NCBI GenBank assembly: GCA_944393305.1
Contig: CALXZS010000076.1
Coordinates: 1 to 6,387 of the forward strand
Direction of reading: 5' to 3'
Source of the DNA: an uncultured Clostridia bacterium
Lineage (GTDB): Bacteria > Bacillota > Clostridia > TANB77 > CAG-508
DNA length: 6,387 bases
This document shows positions 4,904 to 6,387 of this stretch, piece by piece. The first letter of the stretch is position 1; the number at the start of each line of letters is the position of its first letter. The notes below the pieces were generated by a model that saw only the letters and a list, made by a program, of their open reading frames with translations, did not search any database and was not told the origin of the DNA. Position numbers and translations under genes: made by a program.

Positions 4904-6253
4904 ATGAATTTAGAAGATTGCACTCTTGTAGAGTTAAGGCAATTAGCCAAAGAAAAAGGTATTAAGAATGTATCAAAGTTAAAGAAAGAAGAATTAATTA
5001 CAGAATTATCTAAAGAAGATAATAATGTTCAAACTTCAGAGGTTGAAGTTGCAGAAATTAATGAAGAAAATGAAAGCGAAGAAGAAAAGCATGATGAAGT
5101 AAGAATAGTAGAAGGTTATACCCTTACAAGTCAAGAGGACATAATTATTTATGGTATACTTTAAATTTTGCCAGTTTGATATGGATTTTTAAGAGGAAAA
5201 AATTATTTATCAACACCAGATGATATATATGTATCACCTGTGCAAATTAGAAGATTCAAATTAGATAATGGTGATAAAATAAAAGGAATTGCAAGAACAC
5301 CAAAAGAAGGTGAAAAATTCCCAGCATTAATATATGTTGGTGAAGTCAATGGAGAGGCTCCAGAAATTGCATATAGAAGAAAAAAATTTGATGACCTTAT
5401 TCCTATATATCCTAATGAAAAATTAAAAATGGAGACAAGTTCAAAGGAATATGCAATGAGAATGATAGACTTAATTTGCCCTATTGGAAAAGGACAAAGA
5501 GGTATGATAGTTGCTCCTCCAAAGGTTGGTAAAACTACTCTTTTAAAGAAAATAGCTAATAGTATTACAACTAACAATCCAGAAATTGAGTTAATTGTAC
5601 TTCTTATTGATGAAAGACCAGAAGAAGTAACAGATATGAGAAGATCAATAAAAGGAGATGTTATATATTCTACTTTTGATGAGCTTCCAGAACATCATGC
5701 CAAAGTTGCAGAAATGGTTTTAGAAAGAGCTAAAAGATTAATTGAGCATAAAAAAGATGTTGTTATTCTATTAGATAGTATAACAAGATTAGCGAGAGCA
5801 TACAACTTAACAATTCCTTCTTCAGGAAGAACATTATCTGGAGGTCTTGATCCTGCTGCATTACATAAGCCTAAGAAATTCTTTGGTGCTGCTAGAAATA
5901 TTGAAGATGGGGGAAGTCTTACAATTTTAGCAACAGCATTGATAGACACAGGAAGTAGAATGGATGAGGTTGTTTTTGAGGAATTTAAAGGTACTGGTAA
6001 TATGGAAGTTGTATTGGATAGATCTTTATCTGAGAAAAGAATATTCCCAGCAATTGATATTAATAAATCTGGAACTAGAAGGGAAGACCTATTATTGAAT
6101 AAGGATGAATTAAGTGCAGTTTATTCTTTAAGAAAGGCAATGTCAAATATGCCTCAAGCAGAAGTTACAGAACAATTAATTGCTCAAATGATGGCAACAC
6201 AAAATAATGAGGAATTAGTTAATAAATTAAATCATATTTTTAAAAATAGATAA
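4904..6253 (+). pseudogene. rho: transcription termination factor Rho, interrupted by two in-frame stop codons
   Basis: Hexameric RNA-dependent ATPase/helicase that ends transcription. The start is ATG 4904, with AAGGAG at 4892-4897. A weak TATAAT at 4812-4817 in the leader might be the promoter. Residues 1-40 are the SAP-like Rho_N domain, followed by an acidic linker (about 41-70). The RNA-binding cold-shock-like domain should read GILEILPDGYGFLRG. Here the same frame gives GIL-stop-ILPV-stop-YGFLRG, with TAA at 5162-5164 and TGA at 5177-5179. Downstream the ATPase core is perfect, in whole-frame numbering: Walker A APPKVGKTTLL (about 204), DERPEEVTDM with the catalytic Glu, Walker B VVILLDS (about 266), Q-loop DPAALHKPKKFFGAARN, R-loop FKGTGNMEV, and FPAIDINKSGTRREDLL. 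The frame has 449 codon positions before the final TAA. The next in-frame start, GTG 5240, lacks a ribosome binding site and would lose half of the RNA-binding domain. It is either a fresh pseudogene or miscalled bases. Confidence 0.9.
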
Positions 6254-6258
6254 AAATT

Positions 6259-6286
6259 AAGGACGAATAAAAAGTTCGTCCTTTTA
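6259..6286 (+). terminator. rho-independent terminator after rho
   Basis: AAGGACGAA (6259-6267) pairs perfectly with TTCGTCCTT (6275-6283) over a 7-base loop, five bases after the rho stop. The T tract after it is short (TT, then AAACTTATACTT), so it may be only moderately strong. Confidence 0.75.
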
Positions 6287-6361
6287 AACTTATACTTAAA
6301 AGATGGATGGTTAGGGAATAGAACAATATATACTAAGTGTAGAAAAAAGCAATAATTCTAC

Positions 6362-6387
6362 TTGCGTGAAATCAAAGTTTCACGCAA
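6362..6387. terminator. perfect 10-bp hairpin at window edge, probable terminator
   Basis: TTGCGTGAAA (6362-6371) and TTTCACGCAA (6378-6387) are exact reverse complements around TCAAAG. A shorter outer pair, GTAGAA/TTCTAC (from about 6339 to 6361), precedes it. The stem ends exactly at the window end, so a following T run or a longer stem cannot be seen. It might belong to a convergent gene on the right or be a small repeat. The bases between the rho terminator and this hairpin hold no ORF I can support. Confidence 0.5.

Noticed and set aside
5162..5179. Alternative genetic code explaining the rho stops (TGA as Gly or Trp)
   Set aside because: TGA as Gly would fit one position, but the other stop is TAA, which ends every gene here. 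Trp is encoded by TGG, and no other gene in the window has an internal TGA.
5159..5185. Compensating frameshifts in rho
   Set aside because: Translating the stretch in the other frames gives no similarity to Rho, whereas the original frame keeps ILP and YGFLRG on either side of the stops, so substitutions explain it better.

Overview
The window is AT-rich DNA (genes and spacers alike) from a low-GC, endospore-forming Firmicute. An uncultured member of the Clostridia is the best guess. The evidence is the neighbouring sporulation genes yabP and yabQ next to divIC, strong AGGAGG-type ribosome binding sites, TAA as the stop of every gene, and a Rho with an N-terminal SAP-like (Rho_N) domain. All recognisable genes lie on the + strand.

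Layout: (1) 2-952, the C-terminal ~316 residues of acetate kinase, cut by the window edge. (2) 1132-1797, an unrecognised three-helix membrane protein with a TTG start. (3) 2140-3297, a monofunctional aspartate kinase. (4) 3657-4771, the conserved sporulation/division cluster yabP-yabQ-divIC, closed by a terminator overlapping the divIC stop. (5) 4904-6253, transcription termination factor Rho, followed by its own terminator. (6) A perfect 10-bp hairpin runs into the right edge of the window.

Two things stand out. First, the three spacers between ackA, the membrane gene, lysC and yabP each carry a copy of one GC-rich element: a core of about 80 bp bounded by CATTTCA/TGAAATG. In copies 2 and 3 it is nested inside long AT-rich inverted repeats, so the whole spacer forms a near-palindrome of roughly 220-275 bp. 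Copies 1 and 2 are almost identical in the core (79 of 81 positions) and lie in direct orientation around the membrane gene. I know no named family for it; it looks like a MITE-like or palindromic dispersed repeat.

Second, three consecutive genes carry reading-frame lesions: a one-base insertion in yabP, a probable one-base insertion in the first codons of yabQ, and two in-frame stop codons in rho. All three proteins are otherwise well conserved. This points to base-level sequence errors or very recent mutation rather than old decay.

The acetate kinase also departs from the family at several positions known to line the acyl and nucleotide pockets, which could mean altered substrate use. The genes do not form one pathway. 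ackA is fermentative energy metabolism, lysC feeds the aspartate family (in spore formers also diaminopimelate and dipicolinate), yabPQ serve spore formation, divIC septation, and rho transcription termination.
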